From positions 390,074 to 454,073 of the forward strand of contig OX345645.1 in the NCBI GenBank assembly GCA_947044365.1: a stretch of DNA of 64,000 nucleotides. Direction: 5' to 3'. The stretch's first letter is position 1, and every line of letters begins with the position of its first letter. The notes under the pieces are model-generated. The model was not told the origin of the DNA. It ran no database searches and saw nothing but the letters and a program-made list of their open reading frames with translations. The position numbers and the translations under genes are program-made. The stretch is from Petrosia ficiformis (lineage: Eukaryota > Porifera > Demospongiae > Haplosclerida > Petrosiidae). Shown piece after piece: positions 54,751-63,937 of the stretch.

Positions 54751-55519
54751 TACGTACATACACATACATACATACATGCATACATACATACATACATACA
54801 TACAGACAGACAGACAGACAGACATACGTACATACATACATACATGCATACATACATACATACATACATACATACATACATACATACATGCATACATACA
54901 GACAGCCAGACACACGTATTTACATATGTACATACATACATACATACATACATATGTACGTACATACATCCTGCAAATGTTTGATCTATTTAATGTAAAA
55001 GTTTAATAACTCAATCCTGTAAATAATCTGTTTACTTTCCATTTCTCTCAGATCTTCAGTTTTTGAAACCTCATATCGAGCTGAACCTCATATTACCAGC
55101 CTCTCAAAATCCAAGTAAATTTCGTTACATTGCCACTGCTAAAGAGCACACAAATTCTCCCTCTTTTAACCAGAGCTTTAAATTGTAAGAGCTTTTTCTC
55201 CTTATCATCTATCTTTTAATCTCTTTCTCTTGTTCATTCTCCTTCTCCTCCTCCTCTCTGATGTAGTGTTCTTCCACCTAATAATTTATGTGAACTTCAA
55301 GTCACAGCTAAACACAAAACCCTACTAGGAGGTAACAGGATAATAGGGGTTAATGTTATACCTCTAAAGTCTGTACTTCAAGCTGATATGTATACCGTGG
55401 ATCTCAATAACTGTCTTCCACTTACGGAGGGTGGGCGTGCCCTCTTGACGATTCTCTCTCAACGAGATAATGATGAAATGGCACGAGAATTTGTGGAAAT
55501 GAAAACTCAGAGACGATAG
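38460..55519 (+). CDS. UNC13: UNC13/Munc13 vesicle-priming protein with C2A-C1-C2B-MUN-C2C architecture
   Basis: The spliced protein is 1413 residues (human UNC13A ~1700), with all Munc13 domains. An N-terminal C2A ([49 protein letters not shown]) matches the RIM-binding C2A of Munc13-1. A perfect C1 zinc domain (44389-44923) has spacing H-12-C-2-C-13-C-2-C-4-H-2-C-7-C. C2B (45650-48330) includes [12 protein letters not shown] and [10 protein letters not shown] long MUN domain ([35 protein letters not shown]) follows, then C2C with conserved [12 protein letters not shown] near the end. Munc13s open syntaxin and template SNARE assembly during vesicle priming at the plasma membrane. C2A and C1 separate it from UNC13D and BAIAP3. 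The C2B calcium ligands look lost (see findings). An intron carries a tRNA gene. Confidence 0.93.
38768..39590. other. UNC13 intron 3, unannotated part
   Basis: Unique AT-rich sequence without long repeats or open frames. I see nothing recognisable before the inverted-repeat element that starts near 39592. Confidence 0.6.
39592..39874. mobile_element. Second copy of the CAGTGTTCTGCCC inverted-repeat family
   Basis: Shares GGGAATAACCACC, TATATAGGCTATTGAGACAG, AATCCAACCACCACTCTGAA and TATCCTGAGCAGAACA with the element at 8339-8508. The left end is degraded (CACTGATGGGCA). The interior is expanded by repeats of AACCACCTTGCAGCATGAA and AACCACCTCTCAGCATGAA. Confidence 0.65.
40455..40591. mobile_element. 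Near-perfect 137-bp palindromic repeat, UNC13 intron 4
   Basis: Arms begin TATTGTAAGGCTGTATATGT and ACATTGTACAGC and are mirrored exactly by the right arm ending CCTTACAATA. The centre is GTACATATGTACAT and its complement. TA flanks both ends, as for a TA-inserting palindromic MITE. An RNA copy would fold into one long hairpin. Confidence 0.7.
40800..41235 (+). repeat. ~65-130-bp minisatellite, UNC13 intron 5
   Basis: CTATCTATCAATCAATCATC followed by CAATGGTCCATTAGACGATTTG repeats about six to seven times, with a TATTCTAATACTATAGT insertion in alternate copies. Confidence 0.8.
41355..41515 (+). repeat. (TATG)n microsatellite starting at a UNC13 donor
   Basis: GTATGTGTGTGTGTC at the donor passes into uninterrupted TATG to about 41500. 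Confidence 0.9.
42211..42330. mobile_element. Foldback repeat copy with GCACTCGCACTAGTGCTTTA end
   Basis: Shares its right half (TACCCCACCCCTCATGCTA, TACAGCACTCGCACTAGTGC, TTTAACTAATACATAT) with the element at 47894-48050. The left half contains GGGGGTGAGGTCTCATA. It is directly followed by a (CTGT)n array, 42330-42391. Confidence 0.6.
42497..42800 (+). repeat. (TATG)n microsatellite, UNC13 intron 9
   Basis: Begins at the donor GTACGTATGTATG (42498); contains short ATCATAGTAT interruptions and an ACGT run near 42770. Confidence 0.9.
42975..43116 (+). repeat. (TATACTATGTG)n repeat beside the hAT-like element
   Basis: GTATACTATGTGTATACTAT repeats; similar GTATACTATAGTATACTATA tracts follow the element at 43680-43780. 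Confidence 0.75.
43125..43638. mobile_element. 514-bp hAT-like non-autonomous transposon with 8-bp target duplication
   Basis: The left end TAGGGCTAAGCGATTAT mirrors the right end ATAATCGCTCAGCCCTA with one mismatch. It is flanked by perfect GTGTGTAG duplications at 43117-43124 and 43639-43646. An 8-bp duplication and TAGGGCTG(A/G)GCGAT ends are typical of hAT elements. No transposase frame inside. Inserted in UNC13 intron 10. Confidence 0.88.
44535..44860 (+). repeat. (CTAT/CCAT)n microsatellite ending at the second C1-domain exon of UNC13
   Basis: About 320 bases of CTAT with CCAT interruptions between the two exons that encode the C1 domain, ending just before TATTGTAG at the acceptor. 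Confidence 0.92.
46008..46200 (+). repeat. 37-bp minisatellite, UNC13 intron 15
   Basis: TTAATGATTCTAAGTAATCT followed by TGTGCATAAAGGGTTAA, about five copies. Confidence 0.85.
46265..46650 (+). repeat. Degenerate GGTCACATGACAAGTCATATGA repeats
   Basis: Dense, imperfect CACATGA/TCATGTG motifs at ~40-bp spacing; each half is nearly palindromic. Confidence 0.65.
47000..47375 (+). repeat. ~55-bp minisatellite, UNC13 intron 18
   Basis: GTATACTATACTGTTACATG followed by TACACTACAGGTACATGTAT, about four copies, then three to four shorter units with CACATAACTATACTGTACTG. Confidence 0.85.
47894..48050. mobile_element. 157-bp foldback element with TAAAGCAC ends
   Basis: TAAAGCACTGG...AATATAGCACAAGGGGTGGG on the left is mirrored by TAAAGCACCAG...AATATAGCAGAGGGGTGGGG read from the right. 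Related to 42211-42330. An (ACAT)n array follows both a few bases later (48071-48280) and runs to the acceptor ACATACAG. Confidence 0.7.
48694..48976 (+). repeat. C/T-rich intron 22 of UNC13
   Basis: CTCTCTGTCTCTG-type repeats and general C/T richness reach the acceptor CTATAG. Confidence 0.75.
49155..49723 (+). other. UNC13 intron 23
   Basis: A short CATCCAT-rich stretch lies at 49270-49365; the rest is AT-rich with no recognisable feature. Confidence 0.6.
50078..50149 (+). tRNA. tRNA-Trp (CCA anticodon) within a UNC13 intron
   Basis: The 72-base sequence folds as a standard cloverleaf. The acceptor stem pairs GACTCGG with CCGGGTC (one G-U), the anticodon loop CTCCAGA gives CCA (50110-50112), the T loop is TTCAAAT, and the discriminator is A. 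Internal promoter boxes are present (A box TGGCGCAACGG, B box region GTGTTCAAATC). It is almost identical to the animal nuclear tRNA-Trp as I remember it, and no tRNA intron is visible. A 22-T run (50154-50175) follows as a strong Pol III terminator. It lies sense-oriented in the 137-bp UNC13 intron 26. Confidence 0.97.
50154..50175 (+). terminator. Pol III T-run terminator doubling as the UNC13 polypyrimidine tract
   Basis: Uninterrupted T run directly after the tRNA. The next bases, AAG, are the acceptor for the exon at 50179, so the same T tract serves both roles by position. Confidence 0.85.
50640..51000 (+). repeat. (CCAT)n microsatellite, UNC13 intron 29
   Basis: CATCCATCCATT array, pyrimidine-rich, running to within ~10-20 bases of the acceptor at 51010. 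Confidence 0.92.
51182..51525 (+). repeat. (TATG)n microsatellite starting at a UNC13 donor
   Basis: GTATGTGTGTGTATGTATG at the donor continues as TATG with ACATG interruptions across intron 30. Confidence 0.92.
52342..52555 (+). repeat. (GT)n/(TATG)n compound repeat starting at a UNC13 donor
   Basis: About three copies of a ~75-bp unit, GTGTGTGTGTATGTGTACAT then ATGTACACTGTATGTA. Confidence 0.9.
52970..53063 (+). repeat. (CTAT)n microsatellite ending at a UNC13 acceptor
   Basis: CTAT units whose last copy, CTATAG, is the acceptor of the exon at 53064. Confidence 0.92.
53524..53629. mobile_element. ~106-bp foldback repeat, UNC13 intron 39
   Basis: Arms AGAAAGAATAGAGGCTCCAC... and AGAAAGAATAGAAGCTCCAG... 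meet at a centre TTATTCAGGTG-A-CACCTGAATAA. A few mismatches and one indel lie between the arms. No target duplication was identified. Confidence 0.7.
53923..54110 (+). repeat. (TATG)n and (CA)n microsatellites, UNC13 intron 40
   Basis: TATG/TACATG array from the donor to about 54070, then a CA run at 54100-54118. Confidence 0.88.
54340..54965 (+). repeat. (ACAT)n/(ACAG)n compound microsatellite, UNC13 intron 42
   Basis: About 620 bases. ACAT stretches alternate with four main ACAGACAGACAG blocks and ATGTACAT interruptions in a loose higher-order pattern. Confidence 0.93.
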
Positions 55520-55983
55520 CTGTAGTGTCATCACACACTAAAACTCTAATAATTAAATAATTAATATCCCTGTCATTTTTTTTTTTGATAACCAGTTATG
55601 TATAGGAAATTTTCAGCTTCGAATTATTATTATTAATTATTCGATAGTTCATTAAAAATATAGTTACAAATGACACTGAGATGCAAAAACATACATACAT
55701 ACATACGTATGTATGTACATACACACATACGTATGTATGTACATACATATATATGTATAATTATACATGCATACTGCACTACCTAGTATATAAACACATT
55801 GATACCACATACATATACACATACATAAATTATATACACATAGTATATAAACACATTGATACCACATACATACACACATACATAAATTATATACACAGAT
55901 ATAAAGTACTACATACGTACATACACATACATAAAAACAAAAAAAATAAATCTACATGATGTGTACACATGTTACATAACACA
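55520..55983. other. Convergent spacer between UNC13 and the small-GTPase gene
   Basis: Contains an ACAT/TATG stretch (55690-55760) and two ~70-bp direct repeats with GTATATAAACACATTGATAC at 55787-55930. AATAAA at 55555-55560 is a possible UNC13 polyadenylation signal. Confidence 0.6.
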
Positions 55984-56533
55984 TTATTTCTCCATGCTAA
56001 TAGTAATAGTAATAGATTCAGGAGTTCTAGATCCTAATCTAACTGGTGAGACCTCTCTCTTATTACTCTGGTTTACTCCAAGAAAGTTCTTACATTTTTT
56101 AACAAGACTTGTTTTTGTGATTTTGTGTTCACAGGAGTCGTAAAAATCACTGTGCACATCAGTGTATGTATAGTTATATAGTTTAACAGCTGTCTTAAAT
56201 GGAAGAATGCAATTATGACCATCAGCTGAAGATGTCTCCACATAGCTACATTCCAATTCACGGGAAATCTTAAGCAACTCCGATGACGATATTTCTCTTG
56301 TTGTGTCTCCCTTGCAGCCTACAAGAACTGTTGGAAGTCGTTTTGTCCCCTTTGTGTAAAGGTCTGCTTTTCTTCTGATCTGCTTAGCTGTTAGTAGAGA
56401 AGAAGGATCATTAATGGCAAATGTTAAGAGTAAAATATCTGCAAATCTGAAATAGTATTGTAAATGAATGTCATCCTATTAAAGATAAAGGAGTGAGAGA
56501 AGTGGGATAAAGAGGGAGGAAGAGAATAGGGAT

Positions 56534-56567
<34 letters not shown>

Positions 56568-58491
56568 GGAGAACAGAGGAAGTAGTTATCAATAATTATA
56601 ATACAGTAATGAATATAGCACATCACAATCTGCATACTGTGAATTTGATACAGCTTCCATTTTTGACTAAGATTAGGCAAAGTGAAGATTGTGGGTATGT
56701 ATACACACAACACAATAACATCATAAGATTATATGTCTCATTATACCACCTCTCATTATATGGTAATATCAACACATTAATTCATTATGTACATCGGGAA
56801 TCATGCTTTGAGACAAGACAGGAGACAATTATCACCATATGAGATACACATTAGCATTGTTTCATCTTATAGTAAGGCCTTTGGCACTTAGTTAACTAAA
56901 ACTAATTTAGTAAGCCTTAGTTAATAATAAATTTGAGAAACCAGGCAAAATGTGCTAAATATCGTCTAACTAAAACAACACTACAGTACATACCTACAAA
57001 ATTACAGATTACTGCAATAATCAAAATTAGCAAAAAATGGGGACTTTTAAAGTCTTTTCACATTCATGATGACCACAAAATTAGGATATGATGACTGTAT
57101 ATGTAATATAGTGTATAGTTAATGTCAAGGTTAATACATGATTATACTGTAACTCAATAATGAAGTAATGGATTGACATTTGACATACACAAAAAAGAAC
57201 AGGAAGGACAATTATATGAAAATAGTGCTGGTAAAAAGATTGTTAGTCTAAAGTTATGAACATTTTTCTGAGGTCATGGTGAACATGAATGACTGTCTGT
57301 CTATAGTCATTCATTACATAATAATATTAAAGATTATATGAACAAAATTGTCTCAAGAGTTTGTTATATCAACACTATTAATGGTTTATGTTAAATAATT
57401 GTTTATTATTACAAGTGAAATTATCATTGTATATAAAATAAACTAAAATTCAATATTTCATGATCAAAAATTCGGTTCATGATTCCTGAAAGCCAACACA
57501 AAATAATTAGAGTATATATGGTATATGGTACTACACTAGGAGTCTTGAAATTTGAGTTTTGATTTTGTTATTTGTGCTTGTGCTTCCGGTAAGCATGCGA
57601 GTATATATCGTACTATACTATATTACTATAGAAACCATAGTTTGTGTACATACATGTAGTAACACCTATCATTATAATATAAATAACAATTGATATCACT
57701 CACATGTGATATTAGTCTGACGTTACCACCCTTCCACATGTTCTTTTTGTTATATAGCACTTGTTCTTGGTGCAAAAATATTACAGTCCAATCAGATTTC
57801 AGAAACAGAATGTTAACTTAATCTCTGGTGATTTAAGACTGGCCATTGTGACTCACATGATAAAAAATCATAATGCTCAAATTATGTGCCGTCACGTTAC
57901 AGAGTTACGTAATTGTATTCAATTAGAATGAGTGCTATATAACAAAAACCCAGTCCGCCATGCAAAGGGGTGGCAATTCCTAATTGGACTCAAAACAAAT
58001 GATCTACACAATGTACATACATGTACATGTCCACCACATCAGCCTTACCTGTCCAGCTGTATCAAAGATTGTTAAGCGATAGTTTTCACCATCCACTCGG
58101 AGATTCTTCTGATACATATCTTCTAGATAGCAAAATATTTTAAGTTATATAATTATATATATATTATATATACATATATAATTATTGATGTGTATATATA
58201 TTATATAATTATAATTATATATCAATAATTTACCTAAGGTTGGATTGTATCGGTGCAGGAATCGACCTGTAATAAACCGAACTATCAGAGCTGCAACATA
58301 AATAATTACAAGCACAATCAATTATAAACATATAATTATATAATAGTTCTTCTCTACTCACCTGATTTTCCAACTCCTGCTTGACCCAGCAATACAACTC
58401 GTACTTCCTTTCCGCCATCTTCACTTGCAACACTACTGCTACTGCTGCTGCGACTGCCACTGGATAGAGAATGCTTTGCACTTGAGAACAT
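55984..58491 (-). CDS. Divergent Ras/Rho-type small GTPase, switch-II exon not found
   Basis: Four exons on the minus strand: 58491-58362, 58290-58234, 58122-58049 and 56446-55984. A Ser-rich N-terminus is followed by G1 GQAGVGKS, effector region RYNPTLEDMYQ, and G3 DTAGQ ending exactly at an exon end. The last exon starts FADILLLTFAINDPSS and carries G4 as CKGD instead of NKxD, and G5-like ETSSADG. It ends with a basic/polar tail and no CAAX box. The last exon needs two bases from a preceding exon, but DTAGQ ends in phase 0, so a short exon of 3n+2 bases (switch II, ~12 residues) must lie in the 1.6-kb intron. I could not find it. Nearest relatives by eye: RERG/RASL-type Ras and Rnd-type Rho proteins; subfamily uncertain. 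Confidence 0.75.
56880..56990. repeat. Dispersed repeat copy, TTAGTTAACTAAAACT type
   Basis: GGCACTTAGTTAACTAAAAC and AACTAAAACAACACTAC; related to 36845-37042 in a different order. Located in the large GTPase intron. Confidence 0.45.
57720..57981. mobile_element. Inverted-repeat element with TTTTTGTTATATAGCAC ends, GTPase intron
   Basis: TTTTTGTTATATAGCACT at 57744 is mirrored exactly by AGTGCTATATAACAAAAA ending at 57948. Weaker mirrored flanks (TTACCACCCTT / AAGGGGTGGCAA) extend it to about 57720-57981. No transposase. Confidence 0.6.
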
Positions 58492-58639
58492 GATAATTAT
58501 TTCAATAGTAAATACAATTGAAATGCTTTTTATAGCATAGCATACTAAATTTAATTAAGAGTGGTTTCCTTTTTGATGATATAATTTTATAATTATAATA
58601 ATAATAATTAATTAAGATAATAGATAGATAATTATGTTA

Positions 58640-58960
58640 CAAAATAGTTACAGCTACAAGTTGGTAACAAGTATATAGCTGTAATTATCTATTAATAGTA
58701 ACAAGCAGCTATAGTTATCTATTAATAGTAACAAAAAGCTGTAATTATCTATTAATAGTAACAAGAAGCTATAATTATCTATTAATAGTAGCCATAATTA
58801 TCTATTAATAGTAACATAATTATCTACTAATAGTAACAAGAAGCCGTAATTAACTATTAATAGTAACAAGTAACCATAATTATCTATTAATAGTAACATA
58901 ATGATCTATTAGTTGTAACAAGCAGCCATACTTACATACTATTAATAGATCCTTGCTACT
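58640..58960 (-). repeat. ~35-bp minisatellite upstream of the GTPase gene
   Basis: ATTATCTATTAATAGTAACA repeats with AGAAGC spacers, about eight copies. Confidence 0.8.
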
Positions 58961-59059
58961 AATTATAGCTACTTCTTACTATTAATAGAACATTACCACT
59001 GCTTGTCATCATTAATAGATCAGTCATTATTGTTACTATTAATAGAATCTCAATCAGCA

Positions 59060-60015
59060 TGGAGTGAATGTAAAACATTAATCAGGTCGAGGAGTGAATG
59101 TTACTATTATTAGAACATTAATCAGGTTGAGGAGTGAATGTTACTATTATTAGAACATTAATTAATTTGAGAAGTGAATGTTACTATTATTAGAACCATT
59201 AATCAGGTTGAGAAGCGAATATTACTATTATTAGAACATTAATCAGGTTGAGGAGTGAATGTTACTATTATTAGAACATTAATTAATTTGAGAAGTGAAT
59301 GTTACTATTATTAGAACCATTAATCAGGTTGAGAAGTGAATGTTACTATTATTAGAACATTAATTAATTTGAGAAGTGAATGTTACTATTATTAGAACAT
59401 TAATCAGGTTGAGAAGCGAATGTCACTATTATTAGAACATTAATCAGGTTGAGAAGTGAATGTTACTATTATTAGAACATTAATCAGGTTGAGGAGTGAA
59501 TGTTACTATTATTAGAACATTAATCAGGTTGAGAAGCGAATGTCACTATTATTAGAACATTAATCAGGTTGAGGAGTGAATGTTACTATTATTAGAACAT
59601 TAATTAATTTTGAGAAGTGAATGTTACTATTATTAGAACCATTAATCAGGTTGAGAAGCGAATGTTACTATTATTAGAACATTAATCAGGTTGAGAAGCG
59701 AATGTTACTATTATTAGAACATTAATTAATTTGAGAAGTGAATGTTACTATTATTAGAACATTAATCAGGTTGAGGAGTGAATGTTACTATTATTAGAAC
59801 ATTAATTAATTAGAGAAGTGAATGTTACTATTATTAGAACCATTAATCAGGTTGAGAAGTGAATGTCACTATTATTAGAACATTAATCAGGTTGAGGAGT
59901 GAATGTTACTATTATTAGAACATTAATCAGGTTGAGGAGTGAATGTTACTATTATTAGAACATTAATCACACTGAGGGGTGAATGTTACTATTATTAGAA
60001 TGTTAATCAGGTTAA
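59060..60015 (-). repeat. ~43-bp minisatellite between the GTPase and ZFR-like genes
   Basis: GAATGTTACTATTATTAGAA followed by CATTAATCAGGTTGAGGAGT, about 22 copies, with an alternate AATTAATTTGAGAAGT version interspersed. It fills the intergenic space upstream of the GTPase start. Confidence 0.9.
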
Positions 60016-60092
60016 TGAACAGTGGTGAAGAAAGGGTTAATATTTTAATACAAAACAAAGTAGTCCTAAGTGCCTATTGACAACTTTTAAAG

Positions 60093-63000
60093 TTACGATT
60101 CTGTCTTCATTTTTTTTACAGCTAACTCTCCCGCACCATCTTCATTTCCTTCTCCCTCATCCACTTCTTCCATTTCTCTATTCCAATCTTTCTTTCCAAG
60201 AGTATAAGGCGCATAATTTTCAGGTGGAGTGACATCAAGAACAAGATGGAGCTGATTAAAAGCAATCAGTCGCAAATAATGCTATCATAAAAAAAAAAAT
60301 AGCATTAACAACAGATAGATAGATTAAAATCATGTTATACATAGAGACACACAGGGCTTGGTGTAATTGTTTTGATGGTGGTAAGGGGAGGGGTGTAAGC
60401 TATCTGAGCACACTGTTGTTGGAGGGTTCACCTGCTTCACTGCCAAGGAAATGAGATATTGAGGATGCTTCTGGTGGCCTCTGAGACCCCTGAGACCCTT
60501 GGAGTTGAGTTTGGATAATCACTCACTTACCCTTGGTGAGGGGTTCCCACCACTATTGTATGAATCCAGGAATACTGTATATGGATTCATATTGATTCGC
60601 TTGTCTAAAATTGTTACAAGTATCATTTGTACATATACTTGTACATGTTATTACTGTGCAGTGTACTTATAATGGTACATGTACACAAGACTTCATTACC
60701 TGTACTTATAATGGTACATGTACACAAAACGTTATTACCTGAGCAGTTAGAGTAAGATCAGCTCGCTCTTGTGCAGTTAAAGCTAAAGCAGCATCTACAG
60801 GACCTTTTTCACAAGGATCATACAATCCTGAACAACCTAGGACAAAAAAAATGGTGGCAATGATATTTGAAAGGTGTTTGAAAAACAAAGACTTAATACA
60901 AATAATAAGAGGAGAGGGTAGGATAAAAAGTACCTGGAAGGAATATTCCAGAAGCGATACACTCAATGACTCGTCTGAAAATATCACCAGGACGTGTAAA
61001 TTCTTGATTAGCACTGACAATACATTTCTGAATCAATAACTCCAGCATCTATTAACAATGGATGTACAATGGATGAACAATGGATGAACAATGGATGTAC
61101 AATGGATGAACAATGGATGAACAATGGATGTACAATGGATGTACAATGGATGTACAATGGATGAACAATGGATGAACAATGGATGAACAATGGATGTACA
61201 ATGGATGTACAATGGATGTACAATGGATGAACAATGGATGAACAATGGATGAACAATGGATGAACTACATGTAATGGATGTACAATGGATGAACTACATG
61301 TAATGGATGAACAATGGATGAACTACATGTAATGGATGTACAATGGATGAACTACACGTAATGGATGTACAATGGATGAACTACACGTAATGGATGTACA
61401 ATGGATGAACTAATGAATCTACAATGGATGTACTAATGGATGAACTAATGGATATACAATAGATGAACTAATGTGTGTACAATGATGGTTACATATAGAA
61501 TGAACGACTACTAGTGGATTAATGGATGAATCAATGACTATATATATATATATATATGACCAATTAATAATCTTCTAAAAAAAAAAATTTCATCATTTGC
61601 ATAACATAATAAAACAATGAAAATAATTTACCCAAGTATCAAGAACCCTCCATACCGGATGACGTTGAGCAAGATCAACAAAGACTCTCATTATAAGACT
61701 AAATGACGGGAGTCCCTGACACATGGCCTACATGTGTAATGTAAAATCATTAATTGCTAACAAGATATTATTGTTAACTAAAACACATTGAAATTGAAGT
61801 CTCAATATACTGTGTCAATAACTTGTTTACAAGTCTTGTTATTGTGTCAATAAAAATAAATACGTCCAATCAATGTGCTTGACCTCATTTCATAATATAC
61901 TAATAATATACTAATAATATACAGGATCCTTACAACAAATGTGTAATATAAGTACAAGTAAAATACATTTATGTATCTTGTTTTACAGTGCTGTATGTAT
62001 CAAGATGGTTGCCCTTAACAACCATCCTGAGTACATGTCAGTCCAGGTCTGTTGTCATCCGAAAGAGATGGTAAAATGCTGACAACAGCAGATCTCGCCA
62101 TCCCTTTTGGAGAGTAGTTTTGGATTCGGAGAGCAACGTGGTTGACTGGACGATATGAAGTACAAACAGATATTTTTCGAACCTGGAACCATTTAGTATG
62201 ACGAAGGGCTGCTAGTGCAACCAAACAACAGGACCTATCTAGCACTCCTGCTTTTGAATCAGCTACGAACAGACAAACAGACAGACAAGAGGAACACTCA
62301 ACAATTTGAATAGATAATTAATTACTTAATATACATGTACATAAATGTAAATTAATTATATATATTGTATTCTCAGTACTGTGTATATAACATGTACTGT
62401 AGCCCAATGTACACGGCCTGACCCATTGTATACAACAGTACTGTAGCCCAATGTACACGGCATGACCCATTTTATACAACATGTACTATAGCCCAATGTA
62501 CACGGCCTGACCTATTGCATACAACATGTACTGTAGCCTAATGTACACGGCCTAACCCATTGTATACAACAGTACTGTAGCCCAATGTATACGGCATGAC
62601 CCATTTTATACAACATGTACTATAGCCCAATGTACACGGCATGACCCATTTTATACATGTACTATAGCCCAATGTACACGGCCTGACCTATTGCATACAA
62701 CATGTACTGTAGCCCAATGTACACGGCCTGACCTATTGCATACAACATGTACTGTAGCCTAATGTACACGGCCTGACCCATTGTATATAACATGTACTGT
62801 AGCCCAATGTACACAGTCTGGCCCATTTTGTAACTAGCCTAATCCTGGTTGTTCCATATAACCAAAAATCACACAACAGGTTTGGTTGGTTTAAAAAACA
62901 GGTCAGGTTTAATTATTTATGCGTGTAAACACCTCTCATTAGTATCACACAAGGTCTCTCTTACCTTCAATAGACTCTGGTGTTTGATCCTCTCTCATTA

Positions 63001-63937
63001 ATGTAGAGGTCAGCACAAGATTAACAGTGACAGTGTGATCATCCACAGAAGATACTACTGTCATTCCAGCTTTACGTGGCTCACAAGTGATATGATAAAT
63101 TTGATCTGGGCAGTTTTTCTATAAAAGATATATAAGTACATAATTATGCACATACATGTACATGTACATGTATATAATTATGTACTTACATGTACATGTA
63201 TATAATTATGTACATACATGTACATGTATATAATTATGTACATACATGTACATGTATATAATTATGCACATACATGTACATGTACATACATGTACATGTA
63301 TATAATTATGTACTTACATGTACATGTATATAATTATGTACATACATGTAATATAGTGTGTACTAGTAGGAAAGGGTATGCAATAATTCTTGAGACATAT
63401 TTTCACCTCCAAATACATGTATTTGCATTTTGTACAGAAAAATTCAGAAATGGAACTGTGTTTAGTATCCAGGAAGCGATTGCTCTTCCTGGAAACCAAA
63501 TCATGTTAGCTTATCAAAATAGCCACATGCAGTAGCATTTAAAAAATAAGCGAAACAGTGAGATAATGATTAATCAGAACTCACTGCAAACTTGGCTGGT
63601 AGCTGTTCATACATCTCATGTAGTAAATCTTTGGTTGGTTTAGCTGTGTAGAGAAGCATTAGATATTACAATGTATATTTTAAGATAGAGTCCAACCTGT
63701 GCACATCAATACTAGATCAATATTCAGTTGTCCTTTGAGTAACATTCCTCTAGCAAAAGTACCTACTCTCATCACACCTTTGAGCTGTCCTGTGAATGAG
63801 AGAAAGAAAGATAAAAGAAGGGAGGAGGTGAAGAGGTAGTGAGGAATTAAAAAGAGATGAGAAGAAACGAAACATCATAGAGTACAATACATTGTGGTTA
63901 CTTACTCAGCGATTCATCTTTGGCAACATCAACATCA
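60093..63937 (-). CDS. DZF-domain zinc-finger/RNA-binding protein (ZFR/ILF3/STRBP family), C-terminal part
   Basis: Nine exons on the minus strand: 63937-63906, 63789-63697, 63643-63585, 63118-62965, 62262-62183, 61727-61632, 61048-60934, 60836-60739 and 60281-60093, about 305 codons; the N-terminal part is beyond the right edge. The DZF fold is colinear with ZFR: GVMRVGTFARGMLLKGQLN, KPTKDLLHEMYEQLP, TSTLMREDQTPE, LAALRHTKWFQ, GDIFRRVIECIASGIFLPG, LYDPCEKGPVDAAL and LRLIAFNQLHLVL. DZF is an inactive nucleotidyltransferase fold that dimerises with NF45-like partners on RNA. After DZF only ~37 acidic/basic residues follow (KKDWNREMEEVDEGEG ... KKMKTES), with no double-stranded-RNA-binding domain. 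That matches ZFR rather than ILF3 or STRBP. Confidence 0.85.
61055..61490 (-). repeat. ~12-bp (ACAATGGATGTA/GA) minisatellite, ZFR-like intron
   Basis: ACAATGGATGAACAATGGAT-type units, later with CTACATGTAATGGATG, right next to the exon at 61048. Confidence 0.88.
62385..62830 (-). repeat. ~58-bp minisatellite, ZFR-like intron
   Basis: ACATGTACTGTAGCCCAATG followed by TACACGGCCTGACCCATTGT, about eight copies. Confidence 0.88.
63130..63355 (-). repeat. TACATGTACATGTATATAATTATG repeats, ZFR-like intron
   Basis: About seven copies of a palindrome-rich ~35-bp unit directly upstream of the exon at 63118. Confidence 0.85.

Larger units (their letters stand above)
38460..55519 (+). other. Exon map of UNC13
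   Basis: Exons: 38460-38484, 38543-38572, 38668-38767, 40041-40158, 40688-40793, 41284-41354, 41599-41868, 42006-42079, 42449-42497, 42838-42957, 43959-44010, 44389-44496, 44864-44923, 45031-45133, 45601-45707, 46693-46734, 46791-46887, 46947-46988, 47482-47609, 48289-48404, 48457-48516, 48568-48674, 48977-49154, 49724-49792, 49847-49936, 49991-50041, 50179-50354, 50409-50491, 50541-50596, 51011-51181, 51539-51604, 51670-51744, 51942-52022, 52126-52203, 52250-52341, 52571-52624, 52690-52761, 53064-53121, 53283-53432, 53781-53922, 54134-54229, 54278-54310, 55052-55184, 55267-55519. Total 4242 bases, divisible by three. The 52-base exon at 43959 is called from splice phase only; it shifts phase 0 to 1 exactly as the C1 exon requires. 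Confidence 0.82.

Noticed and set aside
54192..55006. 200-250-codon frames on both strands in the ACAT/ACAG array
   Set aside because: Simple-repeat artefacts within a UNC13 intron.
57721..57745. Possible tiny GTPase exon with donor GTGAGT near 57710
   Set aside because: Only ~13 bases between the acceptor and donor and wrong phase.
57948..57981. Candidate switch-II exon on the minus strand (reads ELPPLCMADW)
   Set aside because: Length is 3n instead of the required 3n+2, the donor is poor, and it lies in the end of an inverted-repeat element.
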